DNA from: an uncultured Clostridium sp.
Lineage (GTDB): Bacteria > Bacillota > Clostridia > Clostridiales > Clostridiaceae
DNA length: 64,000 nt
Reading direction: 5' to 3'
Assembly: GCA_934746015.1 (NCBI GenBank)
Contig: CAKVEW010000001.1
Coordinates: forward strand, 124,001 to 188,000
The first letter of the stretch is position 1. The number at the start of each line of letters is the position of its first letter. Shown here one piece after another: positions 16,428 to 26,500 of this stretch. A model generated the notes under the pieces. It was given only the letters and a program-made list of their open reading frames with translations. It was not told the DNA's origin and did not search any database. The position numbers and the translations under genes are program-made.

Positions 16428-16560
16428 TATATATAATTAAATTAATTAAATTATTAACAAAAAATTTAACTATATTTGTTTATTAATAATTTATTCATAT
16501 TTTTCTAACTCATATTTCCTCACAGGCTATCATCATATACCTTAACAAAGTATAAGTATC
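16428..16560. other. AT-rich intergenic stretch between the exporter promoter and the IS-like element
   Basis: With the promoter region before it and the element that follows, this belongs to a gene-free stretch of about 330 nt (16338-16666). Apart from the promoter with Fur-like boxes and the left inverted repeat at 16561-16578, no open reading frame, RNA gene or strong hairpin is visible here. Confidence 0.5.
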
Positions 16561-17775
16561 TGTTTTAGAAAAATGTTGTTCTATACTGTATCATCGAATA
16601 AAACAATTAACTATTGTCAAAAATTAAAAATAAATATCCTACTATTTTACAGAAAGGACGATTGTCATGTATCTTGATGAAATACAAAAATTTGATATGG
16701 ATCCAAAGTCAGTATCAAAAAAATTAAATATCGTAAATAAATATAATAGCAAACTTGCAATTATTGATTTATTAAAAAACAGAGAAATTCTATGCTGTCC
16801 TCATTGTAGCAGTAACAAAATTATAAAGTTCGGAAAATATAATGGACTTCAAAGATATAGATGTTCAAATAATAATTGTAAAAAAACTTTTTCTCAAAAA
16901 ACAAAGACCTTCTTTAGTTATTCAAAAAAGTCTGTTGATCTCTGGATTAAATATTTCATTTTATTAAATAATGGAAAGTCTCTTAGAGAGTGTTCTGCTA
17001 TTCTTAATATAAATTTAGCAACCTCTTTTTTCTGGAGACATAAAATACTAATTACTCAAAATAGAAATTATTATAATATTTTAAAAAACTACGTAGAAGT
17101 AAGTAAAGTTATGATGCTTGAGAATTTTAAAGGTGATAGAAATTCTAAAAATAATAGAAAGGAAAAAGTTTTTATAGCTTGTGCAATGGATAGTAATAAA
17201 ACTCTATTATCAAAAGTCGTTAGTAGATACACTATTTCTCTTAACTCTATAAATAGTAATTTCTCATATAATATTAATGAAAATGCTATTTTATCTGCCT
17301 ATAATGATAGATACTTTGAAATATATTCATTAAGACATAATTCAAAACTTTTACCAGTTGAAAATAAAACAATTTCTCTTATTATTAATCAACTTGAATC
17401 TAATAATCTTTCTAATAAAAGTAATTTATATTTAGAAGATATAAAAAAATTAAATTCTACTTTACCTAAAAAATGCTTGTTTATTCACAGTTTTTCATTG
17501 AATATAAGAAGATGGTTAATTAGATTTAGGGGAGTAGCAACTAAATATCTAGAAAATTATTTGAATTGGCACATACTTGAATTTAGTAATAAATATAAAA
17601 CTTTTACTTTAAACCAGATAGAATTATTCAAGAACTTCTTGAAAGAATATTCTTATATTAGGATAAAAGATTTTCCAGCTTATAAGTTAATGTTTCAACA
17701 TAATACTTAATATAATCATAAGGATTTTCCATTACTCTTATAACTTTAATAAATTAACAACATTTTTCTAAAACA
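16561..17775 (+). mobile_element. IS1595-like element bounded by 18-bp inverted repeats
   Basis: The sequence TGTTTTAGAAAAATGTTG at 16561-16578 recurs as its exact reverse complement at 17758-17775, about 90 nt before and 50 nt after the transposase-like gene. Weaker similarity continues outward for roughly 20 nt on both sides (AAAGTAT motifs), so the true ends may be near 16540 and 17795. No convincing target-site duplication was found. The size of about 1.2 kb suits IS1595-group elements, but the encoded protein seems inactive, so this may be a fossil or a domesticated copy. Confidence 0.6.
16667..17710 (+). CDS. IS1595/ISXO2-like transposase-derived protein, probably catalytically inactive
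   Basis: 347 residues. An N-terminal zinc ribbon is intact (C44-x2-C47 and C66-x4-C71), followed by a helix-turn-helix-like stretch (GKSLRECSAILNINLATS, 103-120). The C-terminal RFRGVATKYLENYLNW (286-301) is the hallmark end of the family. Where family members have VEVDETYFLESFKGN, this protein has VEVSKVMMLENFKGD (143-157), replacing the first catalytic Asp by Ser146. The second (TD of ILCTD) is Tyr212, and the third position, Asn or Glu, reads His274. The family pattern is recalled, not aligned here. The reading frame is otherwise intact, as expected for a protein kept for DNA binding. Confidence 0.75.
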   Translation: MYLDEIQKFDMDPKSVSKKLNIVNKYNSKLAIIDLLKNREILCCPHCSSNKIIKFGKYNGLQRYRCSNNNCKKTFSQKTKTFFSYSKKSVDLWIKYFILLNNGKSLRECSAILNINLATSFFWRHKILITQNRNYYNILKNYVEVSKVMMLENFKGDRNSKNNRKEKVFIACAMDSNKTLLSKVVSRYTISLNSINSNFSYNINENAILSAYNDRYFEIYSLRHNSKLLPVENKTISLIINQLESNNLSNKSNLYLEDIKKLNSTLPKKCLFIHSFSLNIRRWLIRFRGVATKYLENYLNWHILEFSNKYKTFTLNQIELFKNFLKEYSYIRIKDFPAYKLMFQHNT

Positions 17776-17839
17776 CAGTTAGATACTTTCTTAGCATATG
17801 TATGTATCCTTCTTAAATTTATTTTTGTATATACAAAAA

Positions 17840-17861
17840 AAGCTCAGCTAATGCTGAGCTT
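17840..17861 (-). terminator. intrinsic terminator of feoAB
   Basis: A perfect 9-bp stem AAGCTCAGC / GCTGAGCTT with loop TAAT, followed by seven T residues on the minus strand, 30 nt after the feoB stop. Confidence 0.92.
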
Positions 17862-17891
17862 ATAAAGGAATCTTAAAATCAAATTATTCTA

Positions 17892-19763
17892 TTATTGCAA
17901 TACTTCTCTAGCATCTTCCTTATTAAAATACTTAACTAAAAGTAATATTCCGAAGGATACTATTCCTAAGAATATTAAGAATTGTATTGTATATGAAAGA
18001 GTAACACCGCCAGTGATTAGAGTTGCTATAAACTTAAATAAATATGCAACCACCCAAGCTAATACAAATTGATATATAACTGATATATACATCATCTTAG
18101 TTCCATATTCTTTCTTCATAACGCTTATTACTGCAAAACATGGTGTATATAATGAAACAAATACTAGAAAACTTAAAGCTGTTATTGATGTAAACATAGT
18201 TGGTAAAACTACAGCTAAATCTCCATATACTATTTCCATAGTTCCAATTATTACTTCTTTCGCTGCAAGCCCAGTAAGAATTGATACTCCAGCTTCCCAA
18301 CCACCAAAACCTAATGGTTTGAATATAGGTGATAAAAACCCTCCGAATTTTGCTAAGAAACTAGTGTTTATTTCTTCTGTAAATCCATTCATATTAAAAT
18401 ATGTTAAGAACCAAACTACTATTGATACTGCAAATATTAGTGTTCCTGCTCTTATTATAAAGCCTTTAGATTTATCCCAAGCATTTATAATTATATTCTT
18501 AAAGCTTGGTAATTTATATTCTGGAAGCTCTAATATAAATGGTTGTTCATCCTTTTTAAATAATGTATTTTTAAATAATAATCCAACTAAAATAGCTACA
18601 ACAATACCTAATAAATAAAGTCCCATAACTACAAATTCTTGATTAGATGCAAAAAATATTGAAGCGAATAAAGCATAAACTGGTAATCTAGCTCCACAAG
18701 TTACAAGTGGGGCTAATAATGCTGTCATTTTTCTATCTTTTTCACTTTCTAAAGTTCTAGTTGCCATTATTGCTGGTGCAGAACATCCAAATCCCATTAT
18801 CATTGGAATAAATGCTTTTCCTGATAATCCAATTTTTCTCATTATCTTATCCATAAGGAAGGCTATTCTTGACATATATCCACAATCTTCAAGGAATGAT
18901 ATTCCGATGAAAAGTGAGAATACTATTGGGAAGAAAACTATAACCCCGCCAACTCCAGCTACTATACCATCAACTATTAGTGATTGAAACCATGGTGATG
19001 AGTTTGCAACTAACCCCTCTACCATAGGTGTAAAAGTATCTGCTACAAAAGCATCTAAAGCATCTGCTAGAGGTTGTCCGAACCAATTAAAAGTAAATTT
19101 AAAAATTATAAAAAGTGCAATTAAAAACACCGGATATGCAAGTATTGGATTTAATACTATCTTATCTATTTTTTCTCCTATGTAATTTGATTTTCCATTA
19201 CCATTTGAAGCCTCTTTTATTATATTTGCTATATAAGAATAAGCCTCATTCTCATCATTAAAATTTATATTATAATTTGGAATAATTTCTATTGATTTAT
19301 TTATTTTTTCTACTATATTTTCTAATCCTTTTTTATTTTTAGCGGATATTGGTAAAATTGATACTCCTAGTTTTTCACCTAGAATTTCTGTATCTATGTT
19401 AAGCCCTCTTTTAGTAGCTATATCCATCATATTCAATAGTACTAGTATAGGCTTATTGAATTGCATTAATTGTGTTGTAAGATATAAATTTCTTTCTAGA
19501 TTTGTAGCATCTACTACATTAATTATTAAATCAACTTCTTCATTTTCTAAATAGGATCTTGATACTTTTTCTTCGTTTGAATATGTGTCCATTGCGTAAA
19601 TACCAGGTAAATCTACTAACTTTATATCTTTATTTATAAATCCGTATTTTTTGTCTATAGTTACTCCTGGCCAATTTCCAACATATTGCTTTGATCCTGT
19701 TAGTGCATTAAATACTGTGGTTTTTCCTGTATTAGGATTACCTACCAATGCCACATTTATCAT
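17892..19763 (-). CDS. feoB: ferrous iron transporter FeoB
   Basis: 623 residues from the ATG at 19763, which has AAGGAG 8 nt upstream; a GTG three codons earlier is the alternative. A cytosolic G domain comes first: G1 GNPNTGKT (8-15), G3 DLPG (51-54) and G4 NMMD (111-114). Next is the helical GDI-like spacer (to about 195), then a membrane domain with two Gate regions containing Cys327 (GFGCSAP) and Cys356 (VTCGARLP). It imports Fe2+ across the cytoplasmic membrane, the main iron form for an anaerobe. It follows feoA by 12 nt. Confidence 0.95.
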   Translation of the reverse strand: MINVALVGNPNTGKTTVFNALTGSKQYVGNWPGVTIDKKYGFINKDIKLVDLPGIYAMDTYSNEEKVSRSYLENEEVDLIINVVDATNLERNLYLTTQLMQFNKPILVLLNMMDIATKRGLNIDTEILGEKLGVSILPISAKNKKGLENIVEKINKSIEIIPNYNINFNDENEAYSYIANIIKEASNGNGKSNYIGEKIDKIVLNPILAYPVFLIALFIIFKFTFNWFGQPLADALDAFVADTFTPMVEGLVANSSPWFQSLIVDGIVAGVGGVIVFFPIVFSLFIGISFLEDCGYMSRIAFLMDKIMRKIGLSGKAFIPMIMGFGCSAPAIMATRTLESEKDRKMTALLAPLVTCGARLPVYALFASIFFASNQEFVVMGLYLLGIVVAILVGLLFKNTLFKKDEQPFILELPEYKLPSFKNIIINAWDKSKGFIIRAGTLIFAVSIVVWFLTYFNMNGFTEEINTSFLAKFGGFLSPIFKPLGFGGWEAGVSILTGLAAKEVIIGTMEIVYGDLAVVLPTMFTSITALSFLVFVSLYTPCFAVISVMKKEYGTKMMYISVIYQFVLAWVVAYLFKFIATLITGGVTLSYTIQFLIFLGIVSFGILLLVKYFNKEDAREVLQ

Positions 19764-19775
19764 ATTCCCCACTCC

Positions 19776-19997
19776 TTAAACATTTAAGTATATGTTTTTT
19801 GCATCATTTTTTCTAATAGCTAAATCAAATCCTCTAAAGGATATTAGTATTGGATCACCTAAGGGTGCTACTAGCTTAACCTTTACTTGTGTCCCCTTTA
19901 CACATCCTAAGGCTTTAAGTCTTTTTGCTAATTTAGGATCTCCTTCTATATCTCTAACAGTTCCAGATTGTCCCACCTTCATACTAAATATTGTCAT
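19776..19997 (-). CDS. feoA: ferrous iron transport accessory protein FeoA
   Basis: 73 residues with an SH3-like fold: MKVGQSGTVRDIEGDPKLAK then LKALGCVKGTQVKV, PLGDPILISFRGFDLAIRK. This is the typical FeoA pattern; the protein assists FeoB. A GGGGGAG ribosome site precedes the ATG. It is the first gene of feoAB. Confidence 0.92.
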   Translation of the reverse strand: MTIFSMKVGQSGTVRDIEGDPKLAKRLKALGCVKGTQVKVKLVAPLGDPILISFRGFDLAIRKNDAKNIYLNV

Positions 19998-20031
19998 GTA
20001 TACTCCCCCTTACATGTTCTTTATATTTACA

Positions 20032-20059
20032 ATTATAGTTAATTGAAATTGATTGTCAA
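20032..20059 (-). promoter_or_regulatory. feoAB promoter with Fur-like box
   Basis: Minus-strand TTGACA (20054-20059), a 16-nt spacer and TATAAT (20032-20037). TGAAATTGATTGTCA at 20044-20058 matches 11 of 14 Fur positions and covers the spacer and most of the -35. Iron repression of feoAB is common in Firmicutes; the box is the weakest of the iron sites here. Confidence 0.7.
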
Positions 20060-20109
20060 TAACTCCAGATAATTTATTTCAGTATTTCACGAATTATTTA
20101 GCAAATATA

Positions 20110-20138
20110 AATGGAGCTGTCTTTAAGACAGCTCCATT
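20110..20138 (-). terminator. intrinsic terminator after EF-hand-like membrane protein gene
   Basis: A 14-bp arm pair AATGGAGCTGTCTT / AAGACAGCTCCATT (20110-20123, 20125-20138) with a minimal loop. It lies between the 102-residue protein gene and the feoAB promoter. Since no hairpin is visible between that gene and the GH89 gene, it may end both. Confidence 0.8.
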
Positions 20139-20151
20139 AGTTCCTTAATAT

Positions 20152-20460
20152 CTATATTCCAAGTACTGCAGCGATAACAGATAAAATAAAAGAGTTTATC
20201 ATCCACATAATAATAATCACCAAAGCAGGTACCTTATCGATATTCACCTTAAATATAGTAAATATCACTGCTACAAATACAAGTCCCAAAATAACACTTA
20301 AAATACCCCCGAAGGTTGATATTTCACCTTTTTTTGTCTTCTTATAGTAATTATTATGCTTATCTTTATCGCTATCCATGCTGCTATTTATGATTGTGTA
20401 TTCAATGAAGTCGTCTTTAAAGTCATTTTTTCCATCATTGTTCCAATCACGTAATGCCAT
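20152..20460 (-). CDS. small membrane protein with EF-hand/dockerin-like calcium loop
   Basis: 102 residues. The N-terminus DWNNDGKNDFKDD (5-17) fits the D-x-N-x-D-G-x-x-D-x-x-D calcium-binding loop of EF-hand and dockerin-type repeats. A charged linker (30-47) and two hydrophobic helices (about 48-70 and 76-100) follow. There is no signal peptide, so the loop is probably cytosolic. It lies 87 nt downstream of the GH89 gene on the same strand with no terminator seen between. It has no named family known to me; function unknown. Confidence 0.65.
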   Translation of the reverse strand: MALRDWNNDGKNDFKDDFIEYTIINSSMDSDKDKHNNYYKKTKKGEISTFGGILSVILGLVFVAVIFTIFKVNIDKVPALVIIIMWMINSFILSVIAAVLGI

Positions 20461-20547
20461 GAACCCATACCTCCATAGATTTAAAACTTTATCTCTTACC
20501 TTTATTTTAAACCTATATATTATACTGTCAATATTCTATTTTTAACT

Positions 20548-23500
20548 TTATTTCTTCTTTCTTATTAATGTTGCACCTATTGCTAAAGTTGCTCCCCCTA
20601 ATAATAAAGCTATAGCTGGAGAAACTCCACCAGTATTAGGTAAATTTCCATTCTTATCATTGCTATCTTTATTACTATTATTGCTATCTGTGTTTCCATT
20701 AGTATTACTACTGTTTCCTAAATTACCTATATTGCTATTATTCTCTGAATTTCCAGTATTTCCATTACTTCCAGAACCATTAGTTCCATTATCTTCACTT
20801 ACTTTAATTAGATTCTTTATAGCATTATTTATTCTTGCAATAGCTGAATCTACATCCCCTACAGTAGCATTTTTATCATTCAAGATCTTCTTAGCTTCTT
20901 TAATAGCATTCTTTAATACTGTATAGCTTTCCTTAGTATAATTTTTCTTTTCTATAGCCTCAGCCTTATTTATAACTTCTTGAAGTTCTTCTTTATTTAC
21001 AACCTCTTCTAAATTTTCAAATGCTTCATTAATTTCTTTTATTGAAGTCTTAAGAGAACTTATTGCTTCATTAATTTCATCTAAAGTTGCTTCTTCATTT
21101 TCTATAACTTTTTTAGCATTATTAATAGCTTCTTCTAATTTTACTTTTTCTTCTATTAATTCTTCATTAGAATCTATCTTATTTAATAAAGCTTCTGCAT
21201 CAACTACTAAACTCTTTAATTCAGTCTTATCAGGAAGTGCTGATAATAAAAGATTATTTTGAGCTTCTAATAAGTTTTCTAAAGCCTTATCAACAGTAGC
21301 TTGACTAGTATTAACATCTTCCTTTACATCATTAGCTTTTTCTAATTCTGATTTAAATATTTCAATTGCTGAAGGATAGTATTTTCCATCTACATCTTCT
21401 AATAACTTTTCAGCATTTAATATAGCTGAATTTAATGCATCTTTACTAACCTTAATAACTTTTTCCTCAAAATCTTTAATTGCTTTTGATAAAGCATCAG
21501 ATATTGCCTTTATTCCTTCAACATTTAAATCAAATGTATAATCTTGTTCAGCTTTAGATATAGCTTCTTTAAGAGCATCTACATCCTTTTGTAAATATTG
21601 TCCATGTCCTTCACCAATTACAGCATTATTAACCTTATCTTTCGCTAAAGCTAATTGAACTTTATAATTTGAATATTCATCTAATAATTGTATACCATCA
21701 TTAATTAAAACCTTAAGCTTTTCTATAGCTTCATCTATTTGTCTTTGAGTTAATTCTTTAGTTGCATAAACATTATTAGCTTCCTTTATTCCTGATTCAA
21801 GATTAGATATTGCTTCATTTAACGAAACTTTCTTCTCTGAATTATTGCCATTAGATAAAGTGTCCTTTAATCCTTCTAATACTATCTTTGCATCACTTAT
21901 TGCTGATAATAATCCTCTTCTATTTATTGTAATGACTTTTGTATAGAAAGTTTTTAATGAGTCATTAAGCTTTGAAACTTCTTCTTTTACTTCTATAGAA
22001 TTAACACCTTTTTTCGCTTCTTCTTTAGCAGAATTTATTGCTAGTAATAATTCATTCTTAGCCTCTTCTGGATATTGTCCTGATTTTTCACCAACTACAG
22101 CTGAATTATATATTTTTTCAGCTTCTGCTATAGCATTTGTTAATTTTCCAGTTACATCTGCCTTATATACTTTAATTTCATTTAAAGTTAATGTTTCATT
22201 ATAATATTTAACTCTAATTGCATCACTTACAACTTGTTTTTCTAAAGCATCTAAAATTGTATCTGAATTATCAGTATTACTTCTTTTATTAACTATAGTA
22301 ACCCATGTATCTTTTTCTTCTAAGCTTCTATACTCTATAGTATATTTTAATGGACCATTTGACTTTCCCTTAGTTTCAATAGTGCTAATATCTACAATTT
22401 TACCGAAGTCAATAACAAACTCCTTATTATCTTCTTTTTTTAATTCAACAGATGTTCCTATATTTCCATCTATTATAGCACTCATTTTTTCAGAATCTGG
22501 AGTTATACTTCCATTAACTGCTACATTTTCCGGCTTAGAATATGCTTTAATTTCTGCTATTGCTGGCCAAGCTAAATATGCATTACCTTGTCCATTATTT
22601 CCAACTATTTCAACCTTTATATCCTTTATATTTTTATTAACTTCAATATTATATACTTTTTCCATAACAGTATTATTATTGGATAAGTCTAAAATTCTTT
22701 CAGAATTACCTGAAGCATCAATAGTTTCAACATAGAATTGGAATGGTAGTCCTGCCTTTTCAAATACAACTTCTACATTTTCTACAAAGTACTCTTTTCC
22801 TAAATCTACATTTACGTAAGATGGTATAGCTCCTCCATTAGCAATCCATAAAGTGCTTTCATCTCCATCTGTTACATTTGATAAAGGTCTTCCACTTTCT
22901 GCATCACTTCCTGTAACTGCTTTATCTATGGCTACGTTAACTGATTCTATTTTAACTTCTTCTTTTCTTAAAGCTTTAATTTCTGCTAATGCTGCCCAAG
23001 CACCAGGGAATTGTCCTACATTATTCTTTCCTGTTAATATATATCTAATTCCTTTAATTTCTTTATTAACATCAATTTTATATCTTCTATCTAAGGCATT
23101 AGTTTCATTAGACTTATCTAATATAGTAGTTTCATTTCCATCAGCTTCTACTACATTTAACTTAAACTTAAATGGTAAATCAGCTTTTTCAAATACTAAT
23201 TCTACTAATTCCACCATTTCAGTTCCTTCTAAGTCAACATATACTTCTGCTCCAATTCCTTCTCTATCTGCTGCCCAAAAGGAACTATCGTTACCATCTG
23301 TTATATTAGAAGTTGGGTTATCCCATGATGTTCCAACATTTTCAATTTTGACTGGTTTATTTAAAGCTACATTTTCATAATTAATTTTTTGTCCTTCATT
23401 TTCATAAACCATAATTTCAGTAATTTCTGGTATTAACTTATTATCTGTACTATTAAAAGTAAATCTAACTTTTTCTCCTAATCCCTTATAATCTAGTGAA

Positions 23501-26500
23501 ATAGTACCTGTTATTGTTCCACTTGTAGTTTCTGCTACCGTTCTCCAGTTTCCTTCACTTAAAACTTCTACTTTATAAGTTATTGGGAATCCTCCTGCTG
23601 CTTGATTTGGTGCAAAAGCTATTCCATTTATATCTTTTTCTCCATCTAAATCTAATGTTAATGTAAATGGCCATTTAGCTTCAGTTGCCTTCCAAGCAGT
23701 TCCTGTAGTTCCATCAGTTAAGTTTTTTACTGGGAAGTTCTCATCTGTATCTACTCCTGAAACCTCAACATTTTTCCCTAAAGCAATATTAACCTTATCA
23801 ACTGCACTAGACTCTCCTATAAACTTAGAGATATTAGATACTGAATACTTTTCCATAGCCTCTTGTGCTAATATACTTAGGTTCTCTCCAGATCCAGTAG
23901 TTGCATACTTATTATTTTCAGTAGTTTTCTTATTAGCCCATTCATACTCCATCTTATACCAGTTTATATTTGGACCTGATCCATTTCCTTCTAGTTGAGA
24001 TATTACAGTATTTACCCAAGCTTCCCATCTCTTATAGTATAAGTCTTCTGTTAATCCTGACCATTGTCTATTTGAATAATCTTTTAATCCTGGATTCTTA
24101 TAATCCCCCCAAGTAGTTATTAATGCTCTTGCATTAAATTCAAATAAGTCCATTGACCAATCATCAGCATCAGCTAACATAGTTCTTGCTTGCTCAATCC
24201 AAGTTCCAACTAAAAATTCTGGACTTGTTGATAATACTCTTTCTTGTAATTTTATTAAATTTAAGAAATGAGTAGATATATTTCTAAACTTTTCTAAGTT
24301 CCCATCATCATAAGCAGATACCATTTCCTTATGATACTCTTGTGCAGAGTTTGCAAGAACTTGCTTAGTTATGTCTAAGAAGTCGTAAATAAAGGCATCA
24401 CTATTCTTTAAATCATCATATGAAGTTATAAATAATTCTAGTGCCTTTTCTAATTCTGTCTTATCATAAGAAATCTTATTATGTCCCCATGTTGAAGCAC
24501 TGTTAATATTCTTTGCAGGTCTTGAATTTATTACAGATTCTGCTGCTCCTTGATAATAGTAATTAGTTTTCTTATAGGCAGTATTTAATAATATATCCCA
24601 AGCCTCTTCAATATTTTCATCAACTTTACCATATCTTCTTTCAATATAATTTCTTGTCCACTCTCTAAAATCTATTGAATCTCTTGTCCAAATCATATCT
24701 CCAATTAATTCATATACTATTGGACTATTGTTTATAGCTTCTGGTGCTATACCTATCCCCTTCATATTATTAGAATTTACATATGCTTCAGGAATTTTAG
24801 TTGAAAGTATTTCAGGTTGTCCATCCAATCCCATTCTTCCACCAAAGTTATGTATCATATTCCATATCCATGGAAGATCTAAATTATCAAATCTACCCCA
24901 GTCAGGATTTAGATCCGAATTTAAATCTAAAATTAATGATTGTTCTTTAATAAGTCCACTAACCTTTTCATTTGAAGGATTTCCTTGCCAATGTTGTATT
25001 ACCCAAATAGCATCACTATCATGCTCAATCATTTTATTTTGAACTGTTGTATATATCTTTGCTTGATTTAAATCTCCAGTATTACCTCCCTCATGGAATG
25101 GATCAACTGCATAGAAGTTAGATATATCTCCATATACTTCCTTTTGAGCTGTATAAAATGCATCTGCTACCTTTGCAAAGTAATCTTCTTTTCCTTCATC
25201 TACATAGGTTTTAAGCATATCTGGTCTATCAAAACCACACCAATCACCTTGTTTAATAACTTCTGCCCCTTGATTTTTTGTTGTGAAATCTAATGGGACT
25301 CCACCAGAATATCCTTGAAGTACTGGAGTTATTCCTAGTGTTTGCATTCTATCATGAATTTGTCTTCCAAGTTCTACTCTATCTTCAAACCATCTATTTG
25401 GTAATGGTCCTCCAAAACTAGTCATATTTTGCATATAAAACCATGCAAAATATCCTGGTCCTGATATATATTCTTTTACTTCTTCATCTGAATAACCAAA
25501 TTGATTTAGAGTCCTTCTTAAAACCTCTTCTTGACCAACTATATCTAAGATTAAATTAAATCCATTCATTGCAGACCAGTCTATGAATTCTTCATATTCA
25601 TCCCAATCCCAGAAGGACATTGTATAAGAATATGTACAAAAGTTTAAAGAATATCTATGCTCATATGGAGTATCTACAACTATTTTTTCTCCAACAGCAG
25701 GTAAGCTTTCTGGCATATTTAGATTAGAACCCATTAAAGGGTTATACATTACCTTTGCATAGTTCTTTAAGTAATAATTAAATCCAGATGCTAAGGAAAC
25801 TCCATCATTACCTCTAACTATGATTTTACCATTAGCTCCATCTTCCACTTCAAAAACATCCGTACCTAAAGATGTTCGCTCTATAATTTCAAATTGGAAA
25901 TTCTCCTTATATTCATTACCAATAACTCTTCCAACCATATTATATATTTCATTTATTGTTTTATCTTTAGCATAGCTTTCATCAGTTGAAAACTTTTCAT
26001 ACTCTTTTGACCAATTAGTTTCATTAAAGTCTGTAACTGATATTGAAGATGTATTTGAGTTTTCATTTGAATTATTATCAGATATTTTCTTACCATACAG
26101 CTCAATTTCTGATATATTTGAATCATCAAAAGCTGAACTAAAAGTTACATCCACTCTTATCTTTGATGCCTTAACATTATCTAAATTATAAATATCTCCT
26201 TCTTCTTTAGCCATTTCTGAATCTGCTTTATAAGCTACTTTTTCATAGTTTTCCCCATCAGTAGTTACATAAATATTATAATTATAATATCCATTAACCT
26301 TATTAAATATCTTTATTGCAGATAGATTATAAGTTCCATTTAAATCAAGCTCCACCCATCTATAATGATTAGATGATTCCCAATAAGTTGATGTATCTCC
26401 ATCCATAATAAATTCAGTACCATGATCATTCTTAGTACTTTTAGCTGTTATTTTTACATTATCAGCACTTATTTTGTTCCCTAAAGATGCTTCTGCTTTT

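Noticed and set aside
20505..20545. Promoter between GH89 and the 102-residue protein (TTGACAG followed by TATAAT)
   Set aside because: The two boxes are only one base apart, so they cannot form a -35/-10 pair; no other good pair was found, though a weak promoter cannot be excluded.
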